64,000 nt of DNA, from assembly GCF_028389875.1 (NCBI RefSeq), contig NC_084669.1, positions 28,446,567 through 28,510,566 on the forward strand. Reading direction: 5' to 3'. The notes beneath the pieces were generated by a model that was not told the origin of the DNA, searched no databases, and saw nothing but the letters and a program-made list of their open reading frames with translations. The position numbers were made by a program, and so were the translations under genes. Position 1 is the first letter of the stretch. Each line of letters begins with the position of its first letter. Of this stretch, positions 27,257 to 39,000 are shown one piece after another. This DNA comes from Rhea pennata (lineage: Eukaryota > Chordata > Aves > Rheiformes > Rheidae).

Positions 27257-30200
27257 ATGTTATGCTGTTCATTCTACATGGTCGCAGCAGTAGCTGCTTT
27301 TCTCGGGTCTTGTCATGCACAGGATAAGTGCACAGGAATACCTGGGCTACCTGGTACTCCCGGAGCTAATGGGCTGCCCGGAAGGGACGGAAGGGACGGT
27401 CTGAGAGGAGAACCGGGTCCACCAGGTAACTGCGGTGATTATCTTCACTGTACTGCATGTGGACGAATCGTAAGACTACAGCAAGGAAACAAATGTCTTG
27501 TTGTATGTTGTCTTTTCATTCAGACAAAATAAGGCAATAGTAGGTTTATTTAAATGTCTAGTCATTGCCAGTTCCAGTAAATTCACACAGTGATTTTTTT
27601 CTGCTCTGAAGTCAGCAGACTTCCTTTTTGCCACAAATCCTTGTCATGAAGGCTGCAAGAAGAAAAGATGGTAACGCTGAGGAACAGGTGCCCTCTAGGA
27701 AGCTGTTGTGCTGAGCAAAAGAGAGAAGAACTGAATGGAAGAAGTGGTCAGCTTAGTTTTTCTTTCTGAAAGATAAGCTGCTTTTCTGGGAAGAGAGAGG
27801 AAATGAACAGTTTATCAATATTTAAATATATATATATATGTTTGTATGTATATAGACACAGCTTATATACTTAGATATATACATTATATATTATAGTGTG
27901 TATATATGTTCTATATATGCATTATATATAAAGTGTGTGTATATATGTGTGTGTGTTTATGTACAGATATGCACACCCTCATAGTGCTTTTCTATTCTTT
28001 CATAGCAGAATGATTTTTTTAAGCATGAAGAAAATGTTATTCCAATAAGTATGAGTGCAATTAAAAGGCTTCTGATATGTTTTTCCAGTATTGGAAGGTA
28101 GTGTATGTGAAGTAGTCTGGTAAGGAACACACTTTACATCGTATAGTTTTCTTTCCAGTAGAAATGCTTTTTCTAGGTACAGTATCAAGGCTAAAGCACT
28201 ACCAAAATTGTTCATGGATATAACAGTTTACAGTTTGAGATTAAGTTCTGTTGTGTCCGGTCCCAGAATATTCATTGATTGGAAAGAAAATCATATAACT
28301 AATTTTATTTTCATGTTTCTCTTTTCCAGGTCCCATAGGACCCTCTGGAGGTCCAGTGGGGCCTCCTGGAAGAGATGGGCTTCCCGGACCTCAAGGACTC
28401 AAGGGAGAGCGAGGCGAGAAAGGAGAGAAAGGGGACATTGGACCACCAGGTGAAAAAGGCTGATCTCCGTGTAAAGTTCTGTTAGTTGGATGCACTGTTT
28501 ATGTTGGGTCAGCTATGTTGTTTCTCACTGGCAGGGAAGTGCAGTAAGTCAGAGCTGCAACATTGCAGCTCAGGGAGAGGGAACCACATTCGGGCCATCT
28601 ACATTCCCGGCTGTTTTAGTTGCGAGCAGTTGCAATACAGTCACGCAAGCACATTAGTAACTTCCCTCTACACATAAGCCTGTTGTTACCGGTGGCCGTT
28701 TGTGTGGAAAAGTGTCTGCTTGGCAGTCAGTGCTGGATTAGCTGTGCGTGTTTCCCACGACTTAGGCAGAAACCCTCCTATACCAGTGTTTACAGTTCAC
28801 ATTAAAGAAGAATCCCATTGCAAAAGCACAAGGGATCCGTTTAGCTGACTAAAAGGAAACGGTATGAGCTGAATTCTGTTTAGTGCCATAACACAAGTTC
28901 CCTCCCCAAAATCTCCTTTGTGCTTGTTCAGTAACAATCACTGGAATGAAGCAAATTCTCTTTGTCAGAGACATAGGCAAGTACGCTACCTTAGGATCTT
29001 TGCACTTTCATGGGAATGACAGAAATGTAAGCCTTCAACCTAGAAATGTGTGTCCTGTTTTTCTTATAGTTTTTCCTAGGCTCTGTGCAGAGGTGATTTA
29101 TCAGCATTTTGGGGGTGTGGGGCTGTTAGCCATACTGGTTAACTACAAGATGAAAAAATAATGGGAAAATAATTATTTTACCCTAGGTGATGTAAGAAAA
29201 GTACACCATGCACGATTAGTTTTGTAAAGTGATTAGTTTTACCCCATGAATTGTTCCTGTCAGCAGAAGCTGGTTTTGCTTGATTGTATAACTTCTCTTT
29301 TTATCTGTGTAGGTCTACCTGCTTCTCTTGACACCGAATTACGAAACGTTTTAGTAAGTTTAAAACGTCGACTTGCCAGACTTGAAGGCGGTAATTTTTC
29401 TGTTTTTACTTTTTTGGCTCACAAACCATTTTAAATGCAGTGGAAAAAAAAAACATTATTAGAGAATCATGACTTGCAAAATAAAATAGCACTTGAAGCC
29501 TAGTACTATATTTCAAAACTAGAGCTTTCTGTTAAACATCAGCCAAGTATCTTACAAGTTTTGTTGGATGTCAGCAGAACAGGAAAAATAAGCTAAGGCT
29601 TTTTCAGCAGGGGGAGGGAGTTGCTGGAAAAGAGCCTCTGCTTGTTTCCTGTACTGCCACAGACTGATTTTTGGCCTCAAATAAGGCTACTAGACTAGAT
29701 CTTCAAAGATAAGTAGGTGTGTTATTCCCACTAATTTCAGAGGGAAGTGAGACTTTGCTTGCTTCTCTGTCATTCTTAAAGCAGAAATAATGTGCTTGCT
29801 TATCTCCATATTAAAGCTGTTAAGAATTACTTAAATTAGTTCACTTAGATGCTATAGTAATGTTCAATATAAACAGGTGCCCAAAAAGTAATACAAAGGC
29901 TACTGTAACGTGGAGTGATGCTCTGCACTTTGCAAAGTCCTGGATGTTTCAACTGTAAGAAAGCATGTACTGAGATATACTTCATTAGTGAGCACAAGAT
30001 AAGAACCAGAGTAAAGCATACTTTAAAGAGAGAATAAAATGGACTTGAGTATATACAGGGAAGCTGAAATTTAATGAATTGTGATAGATATAGGGAGGAG
30101 ACTTGCTGTTTGTTTTGCTCAGCATACTACCTTTACAAAGGAAGTTTTCCTCCTTATTTTCATCTGATCAGAGTGAGCTCTTACTCTATTGAATAGCATC

Positions 30201-31460
30201 AATAGTTGAATTATTGCAGAAAATGTAAATTTGTAGTGACCACCTTCAAATGTGTTTCCTTATGAGAAGTAAAATTTGCCCCTAGTAGTCTGGGCACCCC
30301 CTCTCTTGGACTACAGATCCTCCTGAGAGGAGGGAGCAAGAACTGGAGAACTGGGGGTCCCTCATGAGACATGGCACAAGACCCATTACACCAGCAAGAA
30401 GTTGTTTGTCTATAAGAGATTATCCTATTTTCTCCTCCAAAGTAGAGGACATTACACAGAACCTACTTTCCCTGCAGAATCAGATTTCTCAGGAACACTG
30501 ATTGCATTTATTCAAATTTAATTTATATATATAAAAAAATCCCAATTGATGTTGCATGTTCCATAATGATTCATGGAAATCCCTCAGCCACACACTTGTA
30601 CAATATTGCTAGCATTTAGATCTACCAGTAGTCATTACAGGTGGTGGAAAGAATTCTTTGTTACTGAGAAGTACTTCACAAAATAATTAAAATATCTCTG
30701 TTTCCTTTGCTCAGAGCGAAAGCAAAACTGACACTCTTTAGGAAGTACACACAGTAAAACAGGGCTGATACCGTATGTAACGAATGGTAGCAGAGCATCC
30801 TTGTCTTGGAGGAAGTGATGACAGATGGTTGCATGCAACATAACAGTATACTTGCTGAATAACTAATGAATTTGTAAAATTTTGAAGAGCTTCATTCCTC
30901 ATCATCCTTTCCTTCGCTCTCATTTTCTTGCCCTAATCTCTTTCCTCCTTCTGTCTTCTCATCAATTTTAATTTTCTCTTCTTCTCTTGATTTTTCTTTC
31001 TTCACTTTCCTATCAATATGCCAGAGGAAATTAAAAAAAAAAAAAAAAAAACACTAACTAGCTCTTTCCTTTTCATATTTTAGTGCTTGCTTTGAGCGCA
31101 AAAATAACAGAAGTGGGAGAGAAAATACTTGCCAGCAATGGGAAGGAAGTCAATTTTGCATCTGCACTAAAGTCCTGTCAAGAGGCTGGAGGAACTCTTG
31201 CAACCCCCATGAATGAGGAGGAGAATAAAGCTATTTTGGGTATTGTGAAGCAGTATAACAAATATGCTTACTTAGGCATTAAAGAGAGTGAGACTTCAGG
31301 TCAGTTCAGCTATATGAATGGCACACCTCTGAATTACACCAAGTGGCGCAAATATGAACCAAATGGCAAAGGGACAGAAAAATGTGTAGAAATGTACACT
31401 GATGGAAGCTGGAATGACAAAAAATGCAACCTGTATCGCCTCACAATCTGTGAATTTTAA
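27257..31460 (+). CDS. SFTPA1: Surfactant protein A-like collectin (avian SP-A), 4 coding exons, 247 aa
   Basis: This is a secreted collectin that binds microbial and surfactant sugars in a Ca2+-dependent way, an airway innate-defence protein. Coding exons are 27257-27425, 28330-28449, 29313-29390 and 31084-31460, all with GT/AG borders and phase-1 junctions. Residues 1-21 are a signal peptide (hydrophobic [12 protein letters not shown]), followed by QDKC, whose Cys fits the N-terminal interchain disulfide. Residues 27-96 hold 23 Gly-X-Y triplets with one interruption (GGPV) at the 13th triplet, matching the mammalian SP-A kink. Residues 97-122 are the neck ([13 protein letters not shown] resembles mammalian SP-A). 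Residues 123-247 are the C-type lectin domain with the Ca2+/sugar motif EPN, WND, the Cys set ending in TICEF, and sequons NGT and NYT. An in-frame extension past 27425 is intron. The start is the first ATG after the 15-nt leader of this exon. Confidence 0.95.
27816..27965. repeat. TA/TG-rich microsatellite in intron 2
   Basis: An irregular mixture of (TA)n, (TATG)n and (TG)n lies between the first two coding exons of the SP-A-like gene. Confidence 0.8.
31033..31051. repeat. Poly-A tract near the acceptor of the lectin exon
   Basis: A run of 19 A lies about 30 bases upstream of the acceptor tattttag at 31083. The pyrimidine tract of the acceptor lies between the two. Confidence 0.9.
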
Positions 31461-31624
31461 AGAATGGCCTTTCAGCCAACTGAGAATATGGAGACCATGA
31501 AATATTGTCTCTCAGCTTTATACAGTATAATTTCTGCAATTTTTCTATGCCAGTAAATCTAAAATGAATCATACTATATTTTTTATCCTTTAGAAAATTC
31601 CAAATGTAGTAGGTGATTAACTTA

Positions 31625-31630
31625 AATAAA
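31625..31630 (+). terminator. SFTPA1: Polyadenylation signal of the SP-A-like gene
   Basis: AATAAA lies 165 bases after the TAA stop. It is followed within about 30 bases by a T/G-rich stretch (tttgatgc, ctgttttag). This gives a short 3' UTR ending near 31650. Confidence 0.75.
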
Positions 31631-31654
31631 ATGTGCCTAATTTGATGCATTTAC

Positions 31655-34600
31655 CTCTGTTTTAGAGGGTTGGAAATAACTCAGAATTCATTTTTTATGA
31701 CAGACACTGTCTCAGTGCACTGTGCCTATGTAGAGATTAGAGGAAAATTCCAGAGTTTGACCTGGCATATTAGAAAAGTCAGAAGTTAAAATATTCCCTG
31801 AATTCATAGTGGAAATATTTCAAAATATGTAACTATTGCTACCTTAGAAGAGATGCACAGTGGTTGATTCAGTGTAGCAGTTACGGGCTTGGGACTTGTA
31901 CATCCGTTTGAAGTATAGGACTTGCATTATGCCGTGTTGAAGTGTGCGTTGATAAATTCAGCATCTGGTAAAAGCAATGATTACATTTCATTTTTTTCAT
32001 TAAATCAGAAGCTACTATCTATAAAACATTAAGATAAACATTGCATTTTATCTGTGTTAACATATGAAAATGCATATAAAATATTAAACAGTGCATTTTG
32101 TCACTGAACCATCACATTCCCTCATAAAACTATGACCTGTAGAACTTTGCGGTGTTAGAAAGGCCAATTTCATCTCACAAACCACCAGATAAGCACTACT
32201 GTTTTAGTGGAGCAGCTAAAGTTAGAAGTACTAATTCAAACACGAGCTGTCTCTTGCTTTCTCTATCAGCTTTCTCTGATGTCATGCTAGCAACCACAAA
32301 GTCAGGCTACGATTCAAACCCACTACAATTCAGAAGAGTCGTTTCACTAAGTCAGAAATATTTCTTACCCCGATTTGGTTTGAGTAACTGGTTTGTGCAG
32401 TGAGCGCTCAGGTAAGGACCACGAGTAGCAAATTCACACAATTACTTTGCAGCAGAGAGGCCCTGTTAAATCCATTATTTTCCCATCAACTCAGGGAGAA
32501 AAGAAAGTACGGGAGTTTAAACACATGAGTAAACGCCTCTACTCCATCTTCCCCTTTTTCTTCTCCTCTGCTGCTGCATGTATATGCAGGGCTCTGAGCA
32601 GGGAGCCCATAAAAAGTTGGACATCACTCTGGGCAGTGGGGAACTCCATGCAACCTTAGCCTACACAGTGGAGGAGGATAGGAATGATTTTGGCAGCAGA
32701 GGATTCGTGTTCAGATCACACCTAGTGCTTCAGTTTGTCTAGGATTGGGCAGGACTTGGGGAAGAGCACTGCCAGACCCACACGTTGGACAGATTTCAAA
32801 GTGTGAAACTTTACAAAATAGCTATCTTGAAAACCTATGACCATGATGCCACTTTTCCCCAAAATTATGAATAGAAAGGGAATAGATCATGCCGTGGCTG
32901 AAATTCTGGCTCTCAGGTTACTCTGAGAGAAGAAAAGGTTTAACTAATGCTTTTTGATTCTTCCTACAGTTTGCTCTGACAAGTTGCATTGCAGCTGCTA
33001 GAGGAAGCTGCAGGTTTACTTAAAACTACCTCTGCCTCTTGAGTTTTAATTATTTAGTAACATCTAACAAGCAAATCTTTTTTTAATCAATATTTATGTC
33101 TTTCAAACATGTAGCTTCTTTCATACAGTTAGAGCAAGATGATTAACTAGCATAAGAAGGTGTCACGTTGGCAAAAGAGCCCCCAAACTGCTGAACTAAC
33201 ATGGCCTTTTATCATCCAAACCATTTTCATGTATTCATTTACACAGATCTCCGGCAACATTTGGGGTATCCTGTTCAATTGGCTAAACACTGATGTATTT
33301 CAGTCACATCTGTGCTTACAAGATGACTATACCAATCTTTTATTAAAATCTTCAGTGTTTAAAATCTCTTAAATGACTTACCGGACTGTATCTCCCATTT
33401 TTAAACAATTAGCTTTTCAAAACATTTTGGTGCTTTTTACCCAATTGAGAAAAATCGTGTTATTTTTTGAGTCAAAAGCTAATCTTTTATTACATCAACA
33501 AGCAAAGCTCCTAAGCTAGGTCTCCAAGTCCAATTCTTTCTTCTTAAGCCGTTATGATTAGAGAAACCAAACCAAACACACACATACTGCTAAAAAATAA
33601 AATCTCCACAGTGTTCTTATATGATTGAAGAACTTCTAGACAGCAGTTTCTTCTGTATAGTTTGCAGTGTGGTTGGTTACATTTCAGGTAATGCAACTAA
33701 ACTCCTTAGTTATTTTCATAAAATCTCTCTCCTTATAGCATCATACTCATTTCTTCTTTTTCTGTGCTTCAGCATTCCCCTTATACCATTCTGAAGTGGG
33801 CCTCCTTGTTCTGTGTCCAAATTCTTGACTATATCTCGTGTATAAAACAGAAGATATCAAAAAGAATATCTATCAGTTCCCTGCCTTCTCTTCAAACAAC
33901 TGTGCCAACTTTTTTTTTTTTTTACAGTCTTTTATCTCCTAATTTCAATGGACTTCAAAAAAAAAAAAAAAAAAAGTCCAGACTGAACTGTCATACATGG
34001 AAGAAATAAATAATATTCCCTAATAAAAGATATGTACAGATACACTTGGAATTCATTTATATTTCATCGGATTTGTGTATGCTGTGACAATTAAAATCCT
34101 GGTGAGGATATAACATTTTTAAATACTTACGTATGTATTGAGTACAATGGTATGTGCTTATTCTTTTCAATTCCACAGAGGAGCAGAAAAAGTATCCTAA
34201 AATATTATACATGAGAAAAAAGCTAGCTAAAAGAATAACATAACTCAGTGCTTAAATGCTGTTTAATATATTTGCATGTATTCCAGTCTATATTTTGTGT
34301 TTTTCCATCTGTTTTTAAAGGCTAAATGACTTTGATAAAATCTTTCTTTAAAAACACAAGCAAAAATAATTGCTGGTGCATAGTGACCAGGCCAGGCAAA
34401 AGTCAATTTAGTCTTTTTAATTTATAATAATTTGCTACAGAAAAACAACTTAACAGCAAGACCTTTCGATTCAGACATGTTTTCTCTTCTTTAAATATTA
34501 TAGAAACAGATTTTGAGAAGTAATGTCTTAGTTCAAGTAAAAAGTTCAGGAAAATTCAATCCCTTGTGAAGTTGGTTTAGTATCACACTAGGGGTCTAAT

Positions 34601-35195
34601 ACAATTGTTATTAATTAAAGTGTATTTAATAATGGTGGACTTTGGCTACGAAAGATGGATGTTGATTGTAGAGGGGCTTCTCTCTAATCTAGAACGATAA
34701 CTTATAACTGTGTAATTTAATTGAGTGGAGGGTAGCTTAGAAATACCATGAGCAATTTTGAGCAAAACTCAGAAGCCTCTCTTGTCCCCTCGCAATCTCC
34801 ACTGCAGGTAGAGAAAGTGACCTTTGATAAAGCAGCTAAATACATTTTTGTTGGCTTTCTGATTTTTGTGGAAAAATGATGAAAACAAGCCCCACAGTTC
34901 TTGGGAGGAATTATTTTCAAATTAATTCTTAAACGAACATTGTAATTGATAGGATGCGATACAGGATAATACGTCTAGCCTATCTTGTATAAACCATGAT
35001 CAGCACTTCCTTTATACGTGTGTGTGCGTGTTGGTGTGTATGTATGGGTTTAATTTGGAAGATAAGTATAAAAAAAAAAGATAAAAAAAGACATTTATTC
35101 CTGTGTTCTTTTCCAGGAGCCCATCTATGGTGGAAAAAAAATGAGTACTTGATGCTGCGACATCCTAGCAGTGCTGCAAGTACCAAGCAGGTAAA
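31655..35195. other. Intergenic interval after the SP-A-like gene
   Basis: No gene is recognised. A T tract (33909-33923) and an A tract (33958-33975) about 35 bases apart could pair. Otherwise the sequence is AT-rich without visible repeats. A segment at about 35118-35191 is framed by an acceptor-like ttttccag and a donor-like gtaaag but has no recognisable product. Confidence 0.5.
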
Positions 35196-35199
35196 GGTT

Positions 35200-35480
35200 A
35201 ATCATACATTTTAATATGTGCCTTTGTGTTAGCAAAACAGTAAGTGGAAATGGGAGAAGAAATACTTGCCATCAGGAAATTTGTTAACTGACTTTGAAAC
35301 CGCAGTGAAAGAACTAATGGCCCTATTACAACTCTCATGAACCAGAGAAAAGCAATATTTGCAGAGTCTTGTGCAATGATTTAACAGACATGTTTATCTG
35401 AGCCTGAAAGAGCATCAGACTGCAGGTAAATTTCATTATTTGAAGTAGAGAACTAGAGTTAAAAAATTGTATTAACCCAC
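35200..35480 (+). pseudogene. Decayed third collectin lectin-domain exon
   Basis: This stretch aligns by eye to the lectin exon of both neighbours, in the same orientation. Matching blocks are tgggagaagaaatacttgcca (versus tgggagagaaaatacttgcca in the SP-A-like gene), ctcatgaaccagag (versus ccatgaatgagga there and cgcggaaccaggg in the lung lectin), gagcctgaaagagcatcagactgcagg (versus ggcattaaagagagtgagac in one gene) and caggtaaatt (versus caggcaaatt in the lung lectin). The similarity continues upstream into the intron, where the acceptor AG is now AA. Frame-shifting gaps, in-frame stops and loss of the first conserved Cys codon show it is dead. Past about 35480 similarity fades, with a possible trace to 35545. 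No neck or collagen exon partner was found. Confidence 0.72.
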
Positions 35481-35585
35481 AGTTACACAAATTGGCCTGG
35501 TTTAGAGCATGATCAATACTGGATGCTTGGAAATAAGAGTAGCCAGCGCTCAAAATGATAAGGGGCTAAAGCCCTGTTAGGAAAC

Positions 35586-35770
35586 GTGCCTGGTGGAATT
35601 TGGCTCCAGGTAATCGGGCAAGCGTGGTGCCCCGCGGAGCCAGGAAGGCAGCGCTGGTGCGTCCCTGCCTCTGCGGCTCCGGAGTCGAGTCAGCGGGAAC
35701 CACGCTGCCAGGGACCGCGAGCCTCACAGGGAAATGCCGTGAGCGTAGTGACGGTGGTAAAGGCTGCAGT
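35586..35770. other. GC/CpG-rich patch next to the lectin relic
   Basis: There is an abrupt rise in GC and CpG content compared with the AT-rich flanks, with several frames open on both strands. No protein family is recognised. It could be a small unmethylated island, a decayed exon or a GC-rich insertion. A donor-like gtaatc follows ctccag at 35610. Confidence 0.4.
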
Positions 35771-37130
35771 GAGCACCTTAACCTTCGTCTGCAGAATATA
35801 TGTGAAAAAAGCATTTCCTCTGGGTCATAAGCATGAGTTGTTTTTTTTCCTACCTCCCCTTAGAATCCTGTTTTGTTATTAAGAACCATTTCACAGGTGA
35901 GACGTTTTGTTACTTTCCACAGGTTATAAGCACCAAACTATTATTTCTTTCTGTGTCTCCCAAGTGAGCTATACTGGGTGATTTACCAGGGACCTCTGGT
36001 GACCTTCACTTGTATCCTTCACATGTAACGTAAGTCAATGGAGCAAGTTGGCAATAGCAGCCATATGGACTGATCACATGTCTCCAGGCAAAATTAAGAC
36101 TTTCTACTCTAAAATGTACTCTTTCTACTTCAACAAAAAGTTATGCTGAAGCTTGTTATATTGGATGTCCATATCTTGTTGTATTCTTTACTTCCTGTTC
36201 TTAAAACTTCACAAAAATGCTTTGGTGCTCCTCCTCTGAGATCTGCTGCCTGACACAAGAACTGAGGTGAGCAGTGAGTGTGGAGGAGGTCCCACATGCT
36301 CTGTGCTCTTCCTGTTACCTCCAGGCATACAGGAGCTGTTGGGGCAATCTGACAATAATTTGGAAGAGGACATGGAGGAAAGAGGATTGCAGGAAGCACA
36401 GGACAGGGTGATAGAGAGGTAGGATGGAAGCGACAGAACAGCATAGAAACAGTGTAAACAGCAAACATAAATGGTGTCTGAGCCATTTAAATACAAGCTA
36501 AGAGAATAGGAGAAGAATTTGTAAGGTTATCGGAGGTGAGACTAGCACTGTGAAGGGAAAAATCAGCTTTCAGGAGGTTAAGTATGCAGAGGAAAAGCGA
36601 ACAAACAGGCTTGTAAAAGAAACGCACACTCGATTCCATAAACTGAAATTAAACTCTAGTGTCTGTATTTCTTTAAGCAGCTAGGAAAGTAGTGTCGGCT
36701 GACGTCTGTCCTTAGCGTATTTTGTATCTACCTACCTATATTGTGTAACACTGAATCTAATCTCAGAATCGCCTTAATTTGCTTCACTAGCACTGTAATT
36801 GTAAAACCTCTGAATGATAGATGCAGAAACATGGAAAAAAAAGTTGCTTCAATATTCAAAAATTTTGTTTTATATCAGTTCTATGTGAAGTATTCTTGGT
36901 TCTTGCTGGGCTTCTGTGGTATACCAGATCAGCAAATAGTGTACAATAATTATAACTGTAGAGAATATTAATATCAGTTTATTGATCGTAAACAAGTGTA
37001 GTAGAAATATGAGTATATAAAATTTTCTATTTCTGCTTGCTCCATCTCATCAGTATACTGATAAAACCAAGAAAAGTTTAGATTTTATCAAATCAACATC
37101 AGTTCTTGTAGGACTGAGTCTATCGCGTGA
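35771..37130. other. Non-coding interval
   Basis: Nothing recognisable is seen. The open frames on the minus strand at about 36130-36490 overlap each other in two frames and show no domain. Confidence 0.5.
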
Positions 37131-37990
37131 GAAAATGTGTCCAGCTTTCCCCAGCCATCGGCCAGTGTGCGTGGCGCCCGTTAACAGAAGCCACACCGCA
37201 TCCCGTCTTGTCCTTGCACAAACTGCGGTTTCTCCCACGTGCAGTTCAAGTGCTGAAGTTCTCCTGACCGTGGACGCGAAGGTCCAGGTTCTGCAGGTGA
37301 CCTTTGCCAGGGCCCATCTGGACTCCAGGTAACAGCGTGTCCTCATGTTCTCCTCCTTTTTCCTAAAACAATGGGAGAACATCAGCCAAAAGCAGTCAAA
37401 AGAATGTTAAGAGCATTAGATCAAACAAGCGGAGGTTAGGAAACTTTAAATTTAGTGGGAAACTTTACATAAAAGTTACTCATGCAAATTTAAGTTGGCC
37501 CTCTTCTGTGAAGGGTTCAGATGACTGGGTGCTGCTTATTTATTTTTCACAGGCCGAGCGCCCTTTGCAGCGCGCTCGCTGGAGAGCGCTGCGCGGCTCG
37601 GTGAGGCTGGTGCGGGAGCGGTGCCAGCGGCCGCCGCGGCGCGTGCTGCGGAGCTGAGCCGGGCTCGCCGCAGCCCAGCCGCGGCGTCGGACGGCGCCCG
37701 CACGGCTGCCGCTGCCCGTCCTGCCTGCGCGCGCGGCTGCCGCTGCCCGTCCTGCCTGCACGCGCGCGGCCCTGGGCCTCTTCCGCTGCCCACCCAGGTG
37801 AGCTGGGTTTGCGAGTTAGGGGCTTCCCTTAGAGCAACCGGGTAGGTTGGGCAAGTTCAGGCTTCCGTGGCTGCTGCCCCGACGCGCGCCACGGACGGGC
37901 CGTGGCCTTCGGGTTGCTTCCCGTTGCCGTGAGGGTCTGCTCATCCGCGAGATGCCGGTGCCTGTCACCCGCGATCCCTCGGTCTCTAAC
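37131..37990 (+). promoter_or_regulatory. CpG-island-like segment with splice-like borders
   Basis: This is the most CpG-rich sequence of the window, densest at 37553-37797. On the + strand it carries donor-like sites at 37329 (ctccag|gtaaca), 37601 (ctcg|gtgagg) and 37798 (cacccag|gtgagc). An acceptor-like tatttttcacag ends at 37552. A 26-bp direct repeat lies inside (see separate entry). The segment starts about 1.25 kb and ends about 0.4 kb upstream of the lung-lectin TATA box. It could be an alternative upstream promoter and 5' exon for the lung lectin, or the start of an unrelated + strand transcript. No protein is recognised in any frame. Confidence 0.45.
37703..37759. repeat. 26-bp direct repeat in the CpG-rich segment
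   Basis: The unit starts cggctgccgctgcccgtc and ends ctgcctgc. It occurs at 37703-37728 and 37734-37759, separated by five bases (gcgcg), so the period is 31. Confidence 0.9.
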
Positions 37991-38293
37991 GAACGCAGCA
38001 GTATTGTAGAGAGGCGCCTGGTGCGCAGCATACCGCCCGTGAACACCGTGTTATTGATCGTCTTCAGTGACGTTTACAATTTAACATTTACAAGGGAATG
38101 GTGTAGAAATATTAAGCATTTCAAACAAGTCTGGACAAATGGCTGTTTCCTCTTTTTTTTTTTTTAAGGTGAAAAGGTTTCCACAAAACAGAAAAGTACC
38201 CTCAAATATTTTTCTCGCATTTTAAGTGTGTTTACCTCTTGAAGAAAACAAATCCCTATCATCCCAGTTAAAGTTCTTGACATTTCAATTCAT

Positions 38294-38301
38294 ATGCAAA
38301 T
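38294..38301 (+). promoter_or_regulatory. Octamer motif upstream of the lung-lectin promoter
   Basis: ATGCAAAT, the consensus octamer for POU-domain factors, lies 57 bases upstream of the TATA box. A single eight-base match can arise by chance, so its use is not shown. Confidence 0.3.
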
Positions 38302-38357
38302 TCATATCATGTTACGTGTTCCTGTAGATAACAAAATAAATCTCAAGTTACAGGCCC

Positions 38358-38410
38358 TATAAATTTAGACCATGTAATGAGCCTTTCTTATTTCATATTG
38401 GAGCTGCTAG
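38358..38410 (+). promoter_or_regulatory. TATA box and non-coding exon 1 of the lung-lectin gene
   Basis: TATAAAT lies at 38358-38364. A start site near 38388 would give a very short untranslated exon ending at 38410 (ctgctag), followed by the donor gtaagttgaa. The distance from TATA to donor (53 bases) and the donor itself match the SP-A-like gene (54 bases, same ten bases). The last 30 exon bases also align (tttcttatttcatattggag versus ctctttcatttcactttgaa). The first coding exon starts at 38988 after the acceptor ttttacag. Confidence 0.72.
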
Positions 38411-39000
38411 GTAAGTTGAACATCTTTAAAGAGACTTCAGTTTAAGTTATGCTGAAATTTACTTAAGCTGTATCACAAACCCTTCCATTTCAGATTTTTT
38501 CATTGCCTTTTAACATTTTTCTTCATTAATACTGTAGCCTACATGTGTGGAGGATGTCACTTGAGATATGGATACTTTAAAAGACAGATTATTGTCATAA
38601 TGAAAGAGTAAGCCTTAATAATTGTTTCCCTCTTAAAACTAATGATTAAGACACTCTAAAAACTATAGCTTTTCTCATGGGGAAAAATGGCATATAGTAG
38701 TATTGACTGTACAAAAAGAAAGGTTTCTGAAGGGGATGTGAAAAGTTTTACTCTATGACTTAGACTCTTAAGAAAGTACACTGTAATATAGATTGCTTCT
38801 TTTGGAAAAAAAATATTTGAATTATTTGAAATAACATAACTTTGTAGCTATTCCAGTAACATTCATTTCAGTGAGGGCAAAGCCTGTGGTACAAAAAGAC
38901 TTCAAATCAAGAGAGCAAAATTTTGGTATGTTGCTATTTTTTAAACACAAGAATCTATACTGGAGAGTAAAATACTTTATTTTACAGTTGGCTTTAAATA

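Noticed and set aside
27426-27532. In-frame extension of the first SP-A-like coding exon
   Set aside because: A consensus donor follows GGTCCACCAG. Splicing there restores the Gly-X-Y pattern in the next exon, while the read-through does not.
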